From: an uncultured Verrucomicrobiota bacterium | GTDB lineage: Bacteria; Verrucomicrobiota; Verrucomicrobiia; Limisphaerales; SXTU01 | Direction: 5' to 3' | NCBI GenBank assembly: GCA_903863315.1 | Contig: CAIPBN010000419.1 | Location: forward strand, 1-5,567 | Length of the DNA: 5,567 bases | Shown: piece by piece, positions 1 through 5,565 of the stretch | Layout of the letters: every line of letters starts with the position of its first letter | Numbering within the stretch: position 1 is the first letter of the stretch | Translations under genes and position numbers: made by a program | Notes under the pieces: model-generated | Database searches by the model: none | Told to the model about the DNA's origin: nothing | Seen by the model: the letters and a program-made list of their open reading frames with translations, nothing else

Positions 1-813
1 ATAATCCCAGATGAACTGCGTTCCACAGATCGTCAGCCGGAAGGCCCAGCCGGACAGGAAGTAACTCACCAAGATGATGATGAGGGACCAAACCAGTCCG
101 GTCATTGGGTCCACAAATCCCGTGACGGTGACCGTGGAGAGGAGAAAGGTGCGAAAGGCCTTGAGCCCCGCATCCACCGTGGCGAACGGGCTGATGAGAA
201 TCAGCATGTTGATGGCGTGGCCGGCCAGCCACACCACGGCAAAGGCGATGACGGCGAAGGGTAGCAGCAGCAGATCCAGCACGCCGGAAACCGCCAGCGA
301 AGCCAGCAGCGAGCTGCCCGCCGCCGCCTGCTGCACGGCGTCCGAGCCAAACACCGAGGTGATGAGGGGAACGAACGCTCCGGCGGCGACGAGGCCGCTG
401 ACCTTGTTCTCCAACGCCTCGGCGACATCGAGCGGCTTCTTGAGCGCTGTGGGGACCACCACGCCGCCGGTGTCCTTCAGGGCGACTGCGCCGACGAGGA
501 CGAGTGCCGGAAACCAAAACCAGACCTGGGCAAACCACGGCAGCTTGTCGCGCTGGCTGGGCTCGGCCTGAAACCACTTGAAGGCTCCGTAGGCACCGGC
601 CCCCAGCAGGGGCGAAATGGCCACGCCGGTGATCGTGGTGATCGTCTGGGCCAGCTCCATTCCCGGGGTGGACCTGGCCGCCGACTTGGCAGCCGGTGCC
701 TGTGCGGCGGAAGCCGCGACCAGCAGGAAACAAAGGGCTAGGGTCAGCCAGAGCCAGAACTGCTTTTTCACGCGGCCAAGGTTTGCCAGCACCGGACCTT
801 TGGCAAGCCGCAT
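1..813 (-). CDS. Uncharacterised multi-pass membrane protein (3' end outside window)
   Basis: This reading frame is open for 271 codons from an ATG at 813 to the left edge, with no stop in view, so the C-terminus is missing. I do not recognise the family. The N-terminus looks like a signal peptide or anchor: basic residues (R14, K16, K17), then a hydrophobic stretch at about 19-36 and a small-residue run ASAAQA at 34-39. Further hydrophobic segments lie at about 57-77, 95-112, 139-155, 166-207 (long enough for two passes) and 238-260. Between them is a polar, charged stretch at about 113-137 containing ALKKPLDVAEALENK, possibly an amphipathic loop. No catalytic or metal-binding motif is visible. 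The gene starts 21 bp after the asd stop codon, in the same frame, which suggests co-transcription with asd. No Shine-Dalgarno sequence precedes the ATG; GTG codons at residues 8 and 15 are alternative starts. Coding is supported by strong codon-position bias and coherent membrane topology. Function is unknown. Confidence 0.8.
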   Translation of the reverse strand, partial: MRLAKGPVLANLGRVKKQFWLWLTLALCFLLVAASAAQAPAAKSAARSTPGMELAQTITTITGVAISPLLGAGAYGAFKWFQAEPSQRDKLPWFAQVWFWFPALVLVGAVALKDTGGVVVPTALKKPLDVAEALENKVSGLVAAGAFVPLITSVFGSDAVQQAAAGSSLLASLAVSGVLDLLLLPFAVIAFAVVWLAGHAINMLILISPFATVDAGLKAFRTFLLSTVTVTGFVDPMTGLVWSLIIILVSYFLSGWAFRLTICGTQFIWDY

Positions 814-834
814 GTCAGCACTTGGCCGGGTTGC

Positions 835-1839
835 TCAGCGAATGAGCACTTCCGCGATCTGCACCGCGTTGAGCGCCGCGCCCTTGAGGAGCTGGTCGCC
901 GCAGACCCAGAAGCAGAGCCCGTTGTCCAAGGCGCAGTCCTTCCGGAGGCGACCCACCTCGCAGTGGTATTTCTCGGCAGTGAAGAGCGGCATCGGATAA
1001 ACCTTGTTGGACGGGTCATCCACCACGTCCAGACCGGGGGCGCGCTTGAGCACTTCGCGCGCGGCCTCGACCGTGACGGGCTTGGCGAATTCGGCGCTGA
1101 CCGCCACCGAGTGCGCACGATAGACGGGCACGCGCACGCAGGTCACGCTGGCGCGGAACTGCGGGTGGTGCATGATCTTGCGCCCCTCGTTTTCCATCTT
1201 CATCTCCTCCTTCGTGTAGCCGGTGTCGAGGAACGAATCCACCTGCGGCAGGACGTTGAAGGCGATTTGGTGCGGGTAAACTTCCTTCGTGACCGGCTGC
1301 CGCTTCACGATCTGGTCCACCTGACGTTCCAGTTCCTCGATGGCCTTGGCCCCGGTGCCGGAGACGGCCTGATAGCTGGACGCGAAGATGCGGGTGACGC
1401 CAAAGGCCTGATGCAGCGGATACAGCGCCATCAGCGTGATGGCGGTGGTGCAGTTGGGGTTGGCGATGATGCCCTGATGCGCGGCGCAGTCGGCGGCGTT
1501 GATCTCCGGCACGACGAGCGGGACGGTGGGGTCCATGCGGAAGGCGCTGGAGTTGTCCACCACCACACAGCCGACCTTGGCGGCGATGGGAGCGAACTCC
1601 TTCGAGATGCTGCCGCCGGCGCTGAAGAGCGCGATGTCGATGCCCTTGAAGGAATCTTTGGTGAGCTCGGTGATCGCCACGTCCTGGCCGCGGAACTTGA
1701 GCTGCTTGCCCACGGAACGGGCCGAGGCAAGCAGGGTGAGCTTGCCCACGGGGAAGTTCCGCTTTTCGAGCGTCTTGATCATCTCGACGCCGACCGCGCC
1801 GGTCGCGCCGACCACTGCCACATGAGGGTTTCGGTTCAT
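835..1839 (-). CDS. asd: Aspartate-semialdehyde dehydrogenase
   Basis: Cytoplasmic enzyme that reduces L-aspartyl-4-phosphate to L-aspartate 4-semialdehyde with NADPH, the branch point leading to lysine/diaminopimelate, threonine and methionine. The 334-residue protein has the usual family length. The N-terminal Rossmann NADP-binding motif is GATGAVG (11-17). The catalytic cysteine is C130 in NPNCTTA. The assisting glutamine is Q157 in SYQAVSGTG, 27 residues later, the same spacing as C135/Q162 of the E. coli enzyme. R236 and H243 in RVPVYRAH match the substrate-binding arginine and catalytic histidine, with the same 7-residue spacing as E. coli R267/H274. All key residues are present, so the enzyme should be active. 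The start at 1839 fits because the Rossmann strand begins at residue 6 and a strong promoter lies just upstream; there is no Shine-Dalgarno sequence. The unknown membrane-protein gene follows 21 bp downstream and probably shares the transcript. Confidence 0.97.
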   Translation of the reverse strand: MNRNPHVAVVGATGAVGVEMIKTLEKRNFPVGKLTLLASARSVGKQLKFRGQDVAITELTKDSFKGIDIALFSAGGSISKEFAPIAAKVGCVVVDNSSAFRMDPTVPLVVPEINAADCAAHQGIIANPNCTTAITLMALYPLHQAFGVTRIFASSYQAVSGTGAKAIEELERQVDQIVKRQPVTKEVYPHQIAFNVLPQVDSFLDTGYTKEEMKMENEGRKIMHHPQFRASVTCVRVPVYRAHSVAVSAEFAKPVTVEAAREVLKRAPGLDVVDDPSNKVYPMPLFTAEKYHCEVGRLRKDCALDNGLCFWVCGDQLLKGAALNAVQIAEVLIR

Positions 1840-1853
1840 ACCAAAGGGCGCGC

Positions 1854-1881
1854 ACTATAGCGGCGGGCAGGGGACTGTCAA
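1854..1881 (-). promoter_or_regulatory. Sigma-70-type promoter of asd
   Basis: Read on the minus strand, a perfect -35 hexamer TTGACA (1881-1876) is followed by a 16-nt spacer and a -10 hexamer TATAGT (1859-1854), one mismatch from TATAAT. The -10 box ends 14 nt before the asd ATG. Transcription would therefore start near 1847 and leave an untranslated leader of only about 7-9 nt, which agrees with the missing Shine-Dalgarno sequence. The hexamers and spacing are seen directly; promoter activity is inferred. Confidence 0.75.
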
Positions 1882-1908
1882 ACGCGGCCCAAGCAAGCGC
1901 AGCGGCTT

Positions 1909-1922
1909 CCTTGCTGGCAAGG
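1909..1922. repeat. Short near-palindrome between the DUF1501 gene and asd
   Basis: CCTTGC-TG-GCAAGG forms a perfect 6-bp inverted repeat with a 2-nt centre, 28 bp upstream of the asd -35 box. A third copy of the half-site lies at 1893-1897 (GCAAG), so AGCAAG at 1892-1897 can alternatively pair with CTTGCT at 1910-1915. It lies in the 157-bp intergenic stretch 1840-1996. It could be an operator or part of the 3' end of the DUF1501 transcript. It lacks a T-tract, so it is not a typical intrinsic terminator, and it may be chance. Confidence 0.35.
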
Positions 1923-1996
1923 TTGGAGAGGGGGCGCGCGAAATCAGCAATGGCAAACGTGGCCTGCCTGCATCACACCCGCGAATTCCACCCGCT

Positions 1997-3400
1997 TCAA
2001 ATCAACCCTTTGATCGGTTCCCCGCCCGTCAGCGTGTCCACCAGAGACTTGGGCAGGCCGTCCATCACGCGCACTTCGCCGAGGTCCAGCAGCGTGTGCA
2101 TCACCGTGGCGATGAGGTTCTGCATCGAGACGGGGTTGTCCGCCGGCGTGCCGCCATCCTTGGCCGACGCGCCGATGACCCGGCCCATCTGCAAGCCGCC
2201 GCCGTAGAGCATCAACGGCGCAAGCCCGCCCCAGTGGTCGCGCCCGCCCTTGGCGTTGATGCGCGGGGTGCGCCCCATCTCGCCGCAGCACACGAGCAGG
2301 ATCTTGTCCCGCAGGCCGCGCGCCTCGCAGTCCTCGATGAAAGCCGAAACCGCATGGTCAAACGGCCGACCCACATAGTCCATGCCGACGGTCATCGGGG
2401 CGTTGTTCACATCCGCGTGCATGTCCCAGACGAAGCTGGTCGTCACCGTCACGAAGCCCGCGCCGCGCTCGCACAACCGCCGCGCCAGCAGCAGCAGCTT
2501 GCCCAGCGAGGCCGCGTGATCGGCGTAATGCTCGCGGTTGCGCCATTGCGGGCTGATCTTGTCCTTGGGCAGCAGATGCGCGGTGTCGTAGCGCGCCACG
2601 AGTCGCGGGTCTTCCTTGGCCAGGTCGAAGGCGTCGGAAACCCCGCCCAGCAGCGTGTCGAACGCCTGCTGTTGAAACGCGTCCAGCCCTTCAAGCACGC
2701 CACTGGCGTCTGCGCGGCGCTTCCATTGGTCCAGCGAGCCCAGCAGCTCGCGCCGATCGTTGAGCCTCGCCTGCGGCAGGTTCAGCTTCATGTCCGCCTG
2801 TAGCCCCCCGCCCGCGCCCGGCACAAACGGCGCGTAGGCCATGCCAAATTCCCCGGTGGACTCGAAGTTGCCAAACTGCGTGATGGCCGGGCCGGCGGCC
2901 GGACTCACCGCGCGCGGGAAGAGGGCGACATTTGTGGGCATCGCACTGTCCGGCCGCAGCGCCCCGGCGACGCGGGAGTAAAGCGACCCCATGTTCGCGC
3001 GCAGCGTGTCCCGGCCCACGATGGGCTTGATGTCATGGTTGGCATCGCCGGTGTGGAAGGACCGCACGATGGAGAACTTGTCCGCCAGCTTGGCCAGCCG
3101 CTCGTAGGTGGCCCCAAAGTGAACGCCGGGAAGGACCGTCTTCACCGCGCCGGTCGCGGAACGGATCTCCCGCGGCGCGTCCATCTTGGGGTCAAAGGTC
3201 TCAAACTGAGACGGCCCGCCATGCTGGAAGAGAAAGATGACCGACTTGTCCCGGAGAACGGATGGATTTGTCTTCGCGCGGGCCTTCAGCGCGAACCAGT
3301 CCGCGAGCGTCAAGCCACCGAGCGACAGTCCCCCCACGCGGAGGAATTCGCGCCGGGGCAGGTGGGCCAGACCGCGCGCAGAGTCTTGCAGAGTGAGCAT
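1997..3400 (-). CDS. DUF1501 family protein with Tat signal peptide
   Basis: A 467-residue exported protein of the DUF1501 family, which shares the alkaline phosphatase/sulfatase fold. The N-terminus carries a twin-arginine signal: RREFL at 16-20, a hydrophobic glycine-rich stretch to about residue 38, and an ARA cleavage site at 40-42. Family hallmarks follow: FLFQHGGPSQFETFDPK (56-72), an NH-D segment near 121-123, WDMHADVNN (325-333), and near the C-terminus CCGEMGRTPRIN (371-382) and GRDHWGG (386-392). The H, D and E residues in these motifs are candidates for metal or active-site ligands, by analogy with the fold. The substrate is unknown; family members are often encoded next to DUF1549/DUF1553 cytochrome-containing proteins, but none is present here, and the neighbours are tRNA-Lys upstream and asd downstream. 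No Shine-Dalgarno sequence precedes the ATG at 3400, and no clear promoter was found. The protein is probably periplasmic. Family assignment is firm; biochemical role is not. Confidence 0.93.
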   Translation of the reverse strand: MLTLQDSARGLAHLPRREFLRVGGLSLGGLTLADWFALKARAKTNPSVLRDKSVIFLFQHGGPSQFETFDPKMDAPREIRSATGAVKTVLPGVHFGATYERLAKLADKFSIVRSFHTGDANHDIKPIVGRDTLRANMGSLYSRVAGALRPDSAMPTNVALFPRAVSPAAGPAITQFGNFESTGEFGMAYAPFVPGAGGGLQADMKLNLPQARLNDRRELLGSLDQWKRRADASGVLEGLDAFQQQAFDTLLGGVSDAFDLAKEDPRLVARYDTAHLLPKDKISPQWRNREHYADHAASLGKLLLLARRLCERGAGFVTVTTSFVWDMHADVNNAPMTVGMDYVGRPFDHAVSAFIEDCEARGLRDKILLVCCGEMGRTPRINAKGGRDHWGGLAPLMLYGGGLQMGRVIGASAKDGGTPADNPVSMQNLIATVMHTLLDLGEVRVMDGLPKSLVDTLTGGEPIKGLI

Positions 3401-3499
3401 GAGCGCGAGTTGGACGCAGCTTGGTGTAAAGTCATTGAGGAAACTACGTGGACCACAAGATGAGTTGCCCGGCCGTGCGCTCCGGACGGTTCAATGGGG

Positions 3500-3522
3500 A
3501 AAACCCGCTTCTCCACACGGGT
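3500..3522 (-). terminator. Weak candidate terminator after tRNA-Lys
   Basis: On the minus strand, ACCCG (3522-3518) can pair with CGGGT (3507-3503) around a 10-nt loop. The last stem base begins a run of four T (3503-3500). It starts 5 nt beyond the encoded CCA end. The stem is short and the T-run is brief, so this is only a candidate for the 3' end of the tRNA transcript; otherwise that transcript could run on into the DUF1501 gene on the same strand. Confidence 0.3.
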
Positions 3523-3526
3523 GGAA

Positions 3527-3602
3527 TGGTGGGCTGGCGGGGACTCGAACCCCGGACCAATGCCTTAAAAGGGCACTGCTCTACCAACTGAGCTACCAGC
3601 CC
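3527..3602 (-). tRNA. tRNA-Lys, anticodon TTT
   Basis: The minus strand folds into a complete cloverleaf. The 7-bp acceptor stem is GGGCTGG/CCAGCCC. The D arm is GCTC/GAGC around AGTTGGTA. The anticodon stem is GTGCC/GGCAT (one G-T pair) around CTTTTAA, giving anticodon TTT at 3569-3567. The T arm is CGGGG/CCCCG around TTCGAGT. A discriminator A (3530) and an encoded CCA (3529-3527) complete a 76-nt gene. It decodes AAA and, by wobble, AAG lysine codons. It stands alone, with no other tRNA in the window. Confidence 0.98.
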
Positions 3603-3643
3603 AACCGAAATCACAAAGATGCCATGCGATTCACACCGGCTGG

Positions 3644-3669
3644 AAAAACGGGGGTTGGATTCCGTTTTT
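3644..3669. repeat. Perfect 8-bp inverted repeat with A and T tracts
   Basis: AAAAACGG (3644-3651) and CCGTTTTT (3662-3669) are exact reverse complements around a 10-nt loop. The shape, A-tract then stem then T-tract, reads the same on both strands, as in a bidirectional terminator, but the G/C core is only 3 bp and therefore weak. It lies 42 bp upstream of the tRNA-Lys 5' end, where it could insulate the tRNA from minus-strand transcription coming from the right, or act as a protein-binding site. The role is inferred. Confidence 0.4.
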
Positions 3670-4120
3670 GCATCGCACCGAGGTTGCATCAACCCAGAAC
3701 ACCTAAGAAAGCCCAAGGCGACCGGTGGCGCGCTGGCAACAGCCCGAGACGCCGCAAAACATCGGGCGCTTTATTACGTTTTCGCCAAGCACGGCGGCAA
3801 GCAATTTCGCTGGAAGCGACGCCCGCATGACTTGCCAGATTGCGTGTTGGCGTCACCGCCTGTCAGCGAGGTGAAGGGCATCGCCAGTCACATGCACATC
3901 GAACGGGGCTGGACCGATCCCAGCGTCCCACACGCGTCGGAAAGGCTGCCAGTGCGGTGCTGGAGGGCGCTTTTGCCCGTGACCTCAGGCTCTTCAGGGG
4001 GACTAAATATGCTGTTGCCAAAAAACTCCGTTCTGCCCATACAATCCCGCCGTCTTCGGTCGCGCTGGTTGCAGGATTTGGTGAATCGTCAGGTGAACGT
4101 GGTTCAGTGATGATTTGAAA

Positions 4121-4133
4121 CCCGATGGTCGGG
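4121..4133 (+). promoter_or_regulatory. Small hairpin in the probable leader of the RRM gene
   Basis: CCCGA (4121-4125) and TCGGG (4129-4133) form a perfect 5-bp stem with a TGG triloop, 25 nt upstream of the Shine-Dalgarno sequence of the RRM gene. If the transcript begins upstream, this stem would be in the 5' leader. It does not cover the ribosome binding site. A regulatory role is speculative. Confidence 0.25.
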
Positions 4134-4158
4134 AACAGTCGGAGCAGTAGGTGGCGAC

Positions 4159-4163
4159 AGGAG
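4159..4163 (+). promoter_or_regulatory. Ribosome binding site of the RRM gene
   Basis: AGGAG ends 10 nt before the ATG at 4174, a workable though slightly long spacing. It is the only clear Shine-Dalgarno sequence in the window and it supports the chosen start, suggesting this gene is translated by standard initiation at a high rate while its neighbours are not. Confidence 0.65.
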
Positions 4164-4173
4164 CAAATCATCA

Positions 4174-4578
4174 ATGAACAACAGCAAACTGTTCGTCGGC
4201 AACCTCGCGTTTGCCACGACGGAAAACGACCTCCAGGACGCCTTTGCCGCGTTTGGCACGGTCATGGAAGTCAACCTCATGATGGACCGCATGACCGGCA
4301 AGTCTCGTGGCTTCGCCTTCGTCACCATGTCCAGCGCTGACGAAGCCCAGCGCGCGATCGAAGGCTTGCACGGCAAGAACCTCGGTGGCCGTGACCTCAC
4401 GGTCAACGTGGCCCGTCCCCGTGAAGAACGGCCCGGCGGTGGCGGTGGCGGTGGCTATCGCGGCGGTGGCGGCGGCGGTGGCGGCGGCTATCGTGGTGGT
4501 GGCGGCGGTGGCGGTGGCTACCGTGGCGACCGCGGCGGTGGTGGTGGCGAGCGCCGTGAGCGCAGCGACCGTTACTAA
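4174..4578 (+). CDS. RRM-domain RNA-binding protein with glycine-rich tail
   Basis: A 134-residue cytoplasmic protein made of one RNA recognition motif and a low-complexity tail. The RRM spans about 4-82. RNP2 is KLFVGNLA (5-12) and RNP1 is RGFAFVTM (45-52), with the RNA-stacking aromatics F7, F47 and F49 in place. The protein matches the small Rbp type of cyanobacteria and other bacteria, which resembles plant glycine-rich RNA-binding proteins; relatives are often cold-induced and bind single-stranded RNA as chaperones. After a basic linker (RPREERP, 81-87) the tail consists of glycine runs of 7, 9 and 8, each ended by Tyr-Arg, then GDR, five glycines and a charged end ERRERSDRY. The gene has a good Shine-Dalgarno sequence and a strong terminator, so it is a single-gene unit, probably well expressed. 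The exact RNA targets cannot be told from sequence, and cold regulation is inferred only from relatives. Confidence 0.95.
   Translation: MNNSKLFVGNLAFATTENDLQDAFAAFGTVMEVNLMMDRMTGKSRGFAFVTMSSADEAQRAIEGLHGKNLGGRDLTVNVARPREERPGGGGGGGYRGGGGGGGGGYRGGGGGGGGYRGDRGGGGGERRERSDRY
4435..4548 (+). repeat. Glycine-codon repeat tract encoding the G/Y/R tail
   Basis: This in-frame tract uses almost only GGC and GGT codons, interrupted by three Tyr-Arg pairs and one Asp-Arg pair, giving G7-YR-G9-YR-G8-YR-G-DR-G5. The unequal lengths of the glycine runs are what triplet slippage or unequal recombination would produce, so the length is likely to vary between related strains. The apparent long frames on the other strand and in the +2 frame here are by-products of this composition. 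Confidence 0.9.
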
Positions 4579-4598
4579 TCGCTGACGTAATACTCTCG

Positions 4599-4635
4599 CG
4601 CGGGAGGCTGGCAACGGCCTCCCGCGTTTTTATTT
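4599..4635 (+). terminator. Strong Rho-independent terminator of the RRM gene
   Basis: A perfect 10-bp G/C-rich stem, CGCGGGAGGC (4599-4608) with GCCTCCCGCG (4617-4626), has an 8-nt loop and is followed at once by TTTTTATTT (4627-4635). It starts 20 nt after the RRM stop codon. On the opposite strand the hairpin lacks a following T-tract, so it should act mainly on plus-strand transcription. The murQ stop codon on the minus strand lies inside its T-tract. Confidence 0.93.
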
Positions 4636-5565
4636 GCCCGCATCCAACGCCGATGGTCGCCGCCATGGCTGTTTTCGCAGGGCTGCCCAGGCCGATTTCA
4701 CGACCCAGCCGTGTCGTTCCAAAGTGGTCGTGGCCGTGGCGTGGCTCACGCCGGTGAGGTCGCACAGGATCCGCGCTGCCCGGTCGCGCAGCTTCACGTT
4801 CGAGGGGTTCAAGTCCACCATCAGGTTGCTGATGACCTTGCCGGTGCGGACCATTGCCAGCGTGGTGAACAGGTTCAATACCAGCTTGGTCGCGGTCCCG
4901 GATTTGAGGCGCGTCGAGCCGGTCAACACCTCGGGGCCGATGTTTGGCGCGATGACGAGGTGTGCCACGCCGTGTGCCAGGGTCATGGCCGGGTTGAAGC
5001 ACAGCAGCACGGTGAACGCCCCGCGCCGCCGCGCCTCGGCCAGCGCGCCATGAACAAACGGGGTCCGCCCGCTCGCGGCGATGCCGACCATCACATCTAG
5101 CTTGCCGACGCCGCGAAACTGAACGGCCCGCCCGCCAGCAGCATGGTCGTCTTCCGCCCCCTCCACCGCGCGGAACACCGCCGTCTGCCCCCCGGCGATG
5201 ATGCCCTGAACCAGCTCTGGCGCGACGCGGAACGTGGGAGGGCACTCGCTGGCGTCGAGAATGCCCAGCCGCCCGCTCGTGCCTGCTCCGACATAGAAGA
5301 GCCGCCCGCCGCGCTTGAAGGCGGCGGCAATCTTCTTGATGACTAGCTCAATCTTCGGTGCCTCGCGCCGGAGGGCGGCGGGAATCTTCTCATCTTCCGA
5401 CAGCATCAGCTCGATGGCCTCTGCGACCGGCAGCTTGTCCAGATTCATCGAGTGCGGATGGCGCTGCTCCGTGGGGGACAGGGAATGCGGAATCTGTGCT
5501 CGCGCCCGTGCCGGCGGTTTGTAACCGCCGAACTTGCTGTCGGATTCTGCGGATGGCGGTTGCAA
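4630..5565 (-). CDS. murQ: N-acetylmuramic acid 6-phosphate etherase
   Basis: Cytoplasmic enzyme of peptidoglycan recycling that splits the D-lactyl ether of MurNAc 6-phosphate to give GlcNAc 6-phosphate and D-lactate. The SIS sugar-phosphate-binding domain carries the family signatures YVGAGTSGRLGILDASECPP (91-110), GIAASGRTPFV (161-171) and IGPEVLTGSTRLKSGTATK (209-227). The catalytic pair is E107 (in SECPP) and E138 (in EGAED), 31 residues apart as in E. coli E83/E114. The start is uncertain. The only early ATG (M40, at 5448) would remove the family's N-terminal motif, here TEQRHPHS (32-39), so translation probably begins at TTG 5565 or beyond the right edge. The C-terminus after about residue 292 is shorter than in the H. 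influenzae and E. coli enzymes as I recall them and ends WRRPSALDAGK. The gene converges on the RRM gene, and its TAA lies in that gene's terminator. No anhMurNAc kinase gene is in view. Confidence 0.93.
   Translation of the reverse strand: MQPPSAESDSKFGGYKPPARARAQIPHSLSPTEQRHPHSMNLDKLPVAEAIELMLSEDEKIPAALRREAPKIELVIKKIAAAFKRGGRLFYVGAGTSGRLGILDASECPPTFRVAPELVQGIIAGGQTAVFRAVEGAEDDHAAGGRAVQFRGVGKLDVMVGIAASGRTPFVHGALAEARRRGAFTVLLCFNPAMTLAHGVAHLVIAPNIGPEVLTGSTRLKSGTATKLVLNLFTTLAMVRTGKVISNLMVDLNPSNVKLRDRAARILCDLTGVSHATATTTLERHGWVVKSAWAALRKQPWRRPSALDAGK

Larger units (their letters stand above)
3603..4173. other. Divergent gap of about 570 bp without a convincing gene
   Basis: The gap lies between the 5' ends of tRNA-Lys (minus) and the RRM gene (plus). 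It should contain both promoters and the RRM gene's leader. Open frames exist (for example plus 3619-4110 and 3840-4118), but they lack the strong third-position G/C bias of the real genes here, have no ribosome binding site and do not read as folded proteins. Visible elements are an 8-bp inverted repeat at 3644-3669, a 6-bp stem GCCCGA/TCGGGC at 3742-3767, a hairpin at 4121-4133, and a poor promoter-like pair TTGCCA (4015-4020) and TACAAT (4040-4045) with a 19-nt spacer, too long to rely on. Positions 3685-3705 read CINPEHL on the plus strand, which resembles an HNH-nuclease motif but may be chance. A long leader or a small RNA is possible but not shown. Confidence 0.5.

Noticed and set aside
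74..571. Plus-strand frame of 165 codons opposite the membrane protein
   Set aside because: It is rich in Ser/Thr/Ala with no domain, while the minus strand gives a coherent signal peptide and membrane segments in a frame open from 813 to the edge.
964..1860. Plus-strand frame of 298 codons opposite asd
   Set aside because: It is antisense to a gene with every ASADH catalytic residue; its His/Asp/Arg-rich composition is typical of reverse-frame shadows in GC-rich genes.
3527..3602. tRNA-Lys as an attachment site for an integrated element
   Set aside because: No integrase gene and no second copy of the tRNA 3' end was seen in the window; the flanks are ordinary chromosomal genes.
3444..3716. 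Minus-strand frame of 90 codons across the tRNA
   Set aside because: Its central part reads GLVAQLVEQCPFKALVRGSS, the well-known spurious translation of a tRNA gene; it is tRNA-Lys read as protein.
4015..4045. TTGCCA/TACAAT as the promoter of the RRM gene
   Set aside because: The spacer is 19 nt and the -35 box is imperfect, so it is not strong enough to list as a feature, though it would give a leader of about 120 nt.
3619..4118. Plus-strand frames of 163 and 92 codons in the gap
   Set aside because: No ribosome binding site, weak codon-position bias compared with neighbours and no recognisable domain over most of the length; only the CINPEHL fragment was kept as a weak finding.
4171..4614. 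Minus-strand Ala/Thr-rich frame of 147 codons opposite the RRM gene
   Set aside because: The ATTTAAVATVATATAA-like repeats are just the reverse reading of the GGC/GGT glycine tract.
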